Source of the DNA: Acidobacteriaceae bacterium
GTDB taxonomy: Bacteria; Acidobacteriota; Terriglobia; Terriglobales; Acidobacteriaceae
NCBI GenBank assembly: GCA_003162935.1
Contig: PLUW01000034.1
Coordinates: 1-34,429 of the forward strand
Direction of reading: 5' to 3'
DNA length: 34,429 nt
Part shown: piece by piece, positions 31,239 through 34,429 of the stretch
How the letters are laid out: each line of letters starts with the position of its first letter
Position numbering within the stretch: position 1 is the first letter of the stretch
Program-made: the position numbers and the translations under genes
The notes under the pieces: generated by a model
Seen by the model: only the letters and a program-made list of their open reading frames with translations
Databases searched by the model: none
What the model was told of the DNA's origin: nothing

Positions 31239-32783
31239 ATGGCGAGTGAGCTTTACAACATCATCGAAGGGGTCAGCCGGGAGAAAGGCATTGATCCGCA
31301 GATTGTAGTCAGCGCGGTCGAGGACGCCATTGTCGTCGCCACCCGCAAATACTACAAGACGCAGGAAAACTTGCGCGCCGTCCTCGATAAAGACAGCGGC
31401 AAGATCAATGCCTATGCGGTGAAGTCGATCGTCGAGACTCCGGAGCAGGTGGAAGATCCGAACCTGCAGGTGACGGTGGAAGAAGCGCGCAAATTGGATC
31501 CGAGCGCGGAAGCCGGCGGCGAACTGCTCATTCCAAAAGTTACCGAAGGAATTCTGGGGCGCATCGCGGCGCAACTGGCCAAACAGGTCATCTTTCAAAA
31601 AGTCCGCGAGGCGGAACGCGACACCGTTTACAACGAATACATCGGACATGTGAACGAGGTCGTGAACGCCACCGTGAAGCGGCTCGAGGGTCCGGATGTG
31701 ATTCTCGATATCGGCAAGGCCGAAGCCCGCATGGGACGCAAGGAGCAATCGCGGCTGGAATCGTTCGCCGTCGGCGAGCGCATTCGCGTGGTCATCGTGC
31801 GCGTGGAAAAAGCGGTCAAAGGCCCGGGCGTGATCGCGTCGCGCTCCGCGCCCGAGTTGGTGCAGACTCTGTTCCAGACCGAAGTCCCGGAAATTTACGA
31901 CGGCACGGTAGTAATCCGGGCTATTGCGCGCGAAGCGGGCGAGCGCACCAAGATCGCAGTGATGTCGAAAGACAAGGACGTGGACGCCGTCGGCGCCTGC
32001 GTCGGCATGAAGGGCATGCGCGTGCAGTCGATCATCCGCGAGTTGCGCGGGGAAAAGATCGACATCATCGAATACCACGAAGATCCGGTCACCTTCGCGG
32101 AGAAGGCGCTGCAGCCCGCGAAAGTCAGCCGGGTCACCATCGTCGATGCCGCCGACAAACATCTCGAAGTCGTGGTCGACGACACCCAGCTTTCGCTCGC
32201 CATCGGTAAAAAGGGCCAGAACGTCCGCCTCGCGGCCAAACTGCTGGGCTGGAAGATCGATATCAAGAGCGAGGAAGAAAAGCGCCAGGAGGTCGAGCAG
32301 CAGATGTCGGCCCTAGTCACGCAGACCGTGACTCCGCTGGAAAATGTGACCGGCCTCGGCGAAGGCCTGGTCGAGAAACTGAAGGCCGCGGGCGTAAACA
32401 CGGTCGAGTCGCTGGCCGATATGACGCCCGAGCAACTGGAAGCGATTGAAGGCATTGGCCCGAAAACGGTGGAAAAAATCAGCATCGCGGTCAATAATTA
32501 TTTCGCCACCCTGGATGGCGGCGAGGCTGTAGCTGCGGCGGAACCGGAAAGCGCCGGAGAAGCGGCTACCGAAGCGGCCGCCAGCGAGGTATCGCTGACC
32601 GAAGGCTCGGTCGAAGCCGATGCGTTAGGCGTGGAACCGGAAAACACCGGAGAACCCGTATCGCCCGGGGATGGTGAGTTGGAGGCGGCAAGGTTGGCCG
32701 CCGAAGCGGAGTCCACCGCAGCGCCGCCAGCGGCAAACGCCGAACTGGCGACGGAAGAAGACCCGGAAGAAAAGCAGAGCTGA
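31239..32783 (+). CDS. nusA: Transcription termination/antitermination protein NusA
   Basis: NusA binds RNA polymerase and nascent RNA and affects pausing, termination and antitermination. The 514-residue protein has the N-terminal polymerase-binding domain (1-130), an S1 domain (about 135-200: GHVNEVVNATVKRLEG), KH1 (AVGACVGMKGMRVQSIIREL), KH2 (SLAIGKKGQNVRLAAKLLGW) and one C-terminal helix-hairpin-helix region (NVTGLGEGLVEKLKAAGV, LEAIEGIGPKTVEKI). The last 85 residues are a low-complexity Ala/Glu/Pro tail that may be flexible. The ATG at 31239 lies right after the inverted repeat and lacks a Shine-Dalgarno. The usual ylxR gene between nusA and infB is absent; the 168-nt gap (32784-32951) holds no convincing gene. 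Confidence 0.95.
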   Translation: MASELYNIIEGVSREKGIDPQIVVSAVEDAIVVATRKYYKTQENLRAVLDKDSGKINAYAVKSIVETPEQVEDPNLQVTVEEARKLDPSAEAGGELLIPKVTEGILGRIAAQLAKQVIFQKVREAERDTVYNEYIGHVNEVVNATVKRLEGPDVILDIGKAEARMGRKEQSRLESFAVGERIRVVIVRVEKAVKGPGVIASRSAPELVQTLFQTEVPEIYDGTVVIRAIAREAGERTKIAVMSKDKDVDAVGACVGMKGMRVQSIIRELRGEKIDIIEYHEDPVTFAEKALQPAKVSRVTIVDAADKHLEVVVDDTQLSLAIGKKGQNVRLAAKLLGWKIDIKSEEEKRQEVEQQMSALVTQTVTPLENVTGLGEGLVEKLKAAGVNTVESLADMTPEQLEAIEGIGPKTVEKISIAVNNYFATLDGGEAVAAAEPESAGEAATEAAASEVSLTEGSVEADALGVEPENTGEPVSPGDGELEAARLAAEAESTAAPPAANAELATEEDPEEKQS

Positions 32784-32951
32784 GTCTGGCAGAAGTGGCG
32801 AGTTCGGACTGCGATCCGGACTGGAAGCGCGGCCCTCGCCAACGCGAAGCTTGATCCAACGACCGAAGTACGATTGCACCACGAACTCGGAGAGGTTCGA
32901 TATGCGAGCTTAGATACACGAGATCAGCAGGACAAGAGGAAACGAGAGCGG

Positions 32952-34429
32952 ATGAGTAAGATTCGAATCAACGATCTGGCCCGTGAGTTGGAAGTCAAGA
33001 GCAAGGAAATTCTTGACACCCTGACTACGGTGGGCGTCACGGAGAAGAAAACGCACTCCAGTTCCCTGGAAGATCACGAAGCGGACCTGGTGCGAAAGCA
33101 CCTCCGCAGCCGCTCCGACGCGGTGCCAAGTTCCGCAAGGGCTGCTTCGCGTGCCGCCCACGGCGAAGAAGAAATCAAAACCAAGATCGACCTCTCGCAC
33201 ATCTCCCGCCCTGGAGACGTGCTGCGCGCCATTCAGCAAAAGGTAGCGGTGGAAGTTCCTCCGGTCCGCCCTCCCGCCAAGCCGCAGGCTGCGCCACCCG
33301 CGGCGGAAGCTAGAGCCGAAGTTCACGCTGCTCCAGCGGTGCCGAAGGCCGTTTCGCCCAAACCAGTGACCGAGGCTCCGGCTGCCGCGCCGCCGAGAAT
33401 GGTGACGCCGGCCTCGGTCGCCGCTACGTATCGCCCGCCGTCGGTGGTCGTGATTCCACCCAAAGCTCCGATTACTCCACCGGTAACAACGACTGCTACG
33501 CTAGCATCCGCCAGTGCTGCGCCGCCAGCGATTGCGGTTCCGCCACGCATTCCGCCGGCGACGCCGGTAGGCAGCGCGCCGCCAGCGACCCAGCCGCCCT
33601 CGAATGTTACGCAGATGCAAGCGGCCGCTCCGACAAAACCAGCCGAGCCCATTGCAGCGCCGCCGCGAATGATCATGCCGCAGACTGGCCCGCGTCCCGT
33701 GTACAAGGCGCCGATTCCCGCGCCGGGAGCGCCCATGGCTGCGCGCTCCGCGCCCGGTCGACCCGTCCCAGGGCAGCCAATTTTTCAGCGTACACCGCGG
33801 CCGCTAGCGCCGGGAGCGCCGCGTCCGCCGCTTCGTCCCGGCGAACGTCGGCCCATGCATCCGACGCGCGTGCCTTCCGCCGGAGCGCGTCCGCTCGGCG
33901 TAGGCCCCGGAGCTGGAATGGCTCCTCCAGGACCGTCGCGTCCAGGTGCCCGTCCGGGTGCGCCGTCGCGCCGTCCCGGTCAGAGATATGTGCCGCGAGG
34001 AATCAAAGAAGGCCCGATGAAGGGCTACACTCCGCCGCCGCGCATGTCCATCAGCAACGAGCCCGCGCCGATCACGCGCAACATCACAATTACGGAAGGC
34101 ATTTCCGTAAAAGACCTGGCCGAGAAGCTCGGCATTCGCGCCAAGGATGTAATCGCGCGCCTCGTGGTTCGCGGCGTGTTCGCCACCATCAATCAAACCC
34201 TCGACGCCGAGCTCGCCAGCGAAATGGCGCGCTTCTTCGGAGCCGACACCGAAGTCATCACCTTCGAGGAACAAGCCGCGAAAGATACCACCGCCGCCGT
34301 CGAGAGCAGCGAGGAAGGCGCGGAAGCCATCCCGCGTCCGCCCGTTGTCACCATCATGGGCCACGTCGATCACGGCAAGACCACGCTCCTCGATTCCATC
34401 CGCTCCACCAACGTAGCCGGAGGCGAAGC
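32952..34429 (+). CDS. infB: Translation initiation factor IF-2 (5' part)
   Basis: IF-2 is the GTPase that brings fMet-tRNA to the 30S subunit. The frame starts at ATG 32952 and stays open to the window edge (492 codons). It begins with an IF2_N domain (SKIRINDLARELEVKSKEIL), followed by about 300 residues of Pro/Ala-rich linker (roughly 70-370) and a second IF2_N-like domain (ITEGISVKDLAEKLGIRAKD). The GTPase domain then starts, with the G1 motif GHVDHGKT at residues 470-477. The switch regions and the rest lie beyond the window. It is the third gene of the operon. Confidence 0.95.
   Translation, partial: MSKIRINDLARELEVKSKEILDTLTTVGVTEKKTHSSSLEDHEADLVRKHLRSRSDAVPSSARAASRAAHGEEEIKTKIDLSHISRPGDVLRAIQQKVAVEVPPVRPPAKPQAAPPAAEARAEVHAAPAVPKAVSPKPVTEAPAAAPPRMVTPASVAATYRPPSVVVIPPKAPITPPVTTTATLASASAAPPAIAVPPRIPPATPVGSAPPATQPPSNVTQMQAAAPTKPAEPIAAPPRMIMPQTGPRPVYKAPIPAPGAPMAARSAPGRPVPGQPIFQRTPRPLAPGAPRPPLRPGERRPMHPTRVPSAGARPLGVGPGAGMAPPGPSRPGARPGAPSRRPGQRYVPRGIKEGPMKGYTPPPRMSISNEPAPITRNITITEGISVKDLAEKLGIRAKDVIARLVVRGVFATINQTLDAELASEMARFFGADTEVITFEEQAAKDTTAAVESSEEGAEAIPRPPVVTIMGHVDHGKTTLLDSIRSTNVAGGE

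Overview
The window looks like a chromosomal segment of a GC-rich bacterium, most probably an Acidobacteriota of the Terriglobia/Koribacter type. This is inferred from protein style: a large secreted Asp-box propeller protein, a non-pyrrolysine MttB-type methyltransferase, a pentapeptide MXKDX protein, an adenylate kinase with an N-terminal extension, and several small proteins of the kind seen in that phylum. No rRNA, tRNA, CRISPR array or intact insertion sequence was found. Many genes start at ATG or GTG without a strong Shine-Dalgarno sequence.

Layout. 1-246 (minus): the end of a toxin-antitoxin pair, with a ribbon-helix-helix antitoxin and the first codons of its probable toxin. 497-3991 (minus): DUF2007/zinc-ribbon protein, M20 carboxypeptidase, adenylate kinase and a polytopic membrane protein. 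4115-7429 (plus): a 1104-residue secreted VPS10/BNR-type propeller. 7471-14521 (minus): a tightly packed, probably six-gene unit of an exported protein of unknown function, a family-5 solute-binding protein with no permease, an NtrY-like sensor kinase, an NtrC-like sigma-54 activator, a small unknown protein and PgsA. 14658-16155 (minus): an SPFH/band-7 protein preceded by a 50-residue membrane protein. 16427-18009 (plus): a Tat-exported molybdopterin oxidoreductase and a membrane cytochrome b. 18163-20760 (minus): MXKDX-repeat protein, orphan DppD/OppD ATPase, a probable DinB-family remnant and a TlpA-like thioredoxin. 21039-21941 (plus): heme O synthase CtaB. 22023-23840 (minus): multi-S1 protein (RpsA-like). 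23995-26996 (plus): LigB-type dioxygenase, corrinoid protein and MttB-family methyltransferase. 27021-27944 (minus): patatin-like phospholipase. 28321-29949 (plus): FAD glycerol-3-phosphate dehydrogenase. 29960-30346 (minus): small membrane protein with two CxxC motifs. 30589 to the window end (plus): rimP-nusA-infB, with a GNRA hairpin in the leader and an unusual tandem-octamer inverted repeat between rimP and nusA.

How the genes work together. The strongest candidate for an undescribed system is the 7471-14521 unit. A periplasmic binding protein without transporter partners overlaps an NtrY-like kinase gene by 4 nt, with a sigma-54 activator following; this suggests ligand sensing rather than transport. 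The second candidate is the corrinoid protein/MttB pair (4-nt overlap) downstream of a LigB-type dioxygenase, a likely demethylation module for an unknown quaternary amine. The third is the 50-residue membrane protein, whose stop codon overlaps the ribosome binding site of the SPFH gene. The remaining genes are mostly housekeeping: translation and transcription factors, heme O synthesis, phospholipid synthesis, glycerol-phosphate oxidation and adenylate metabolism.
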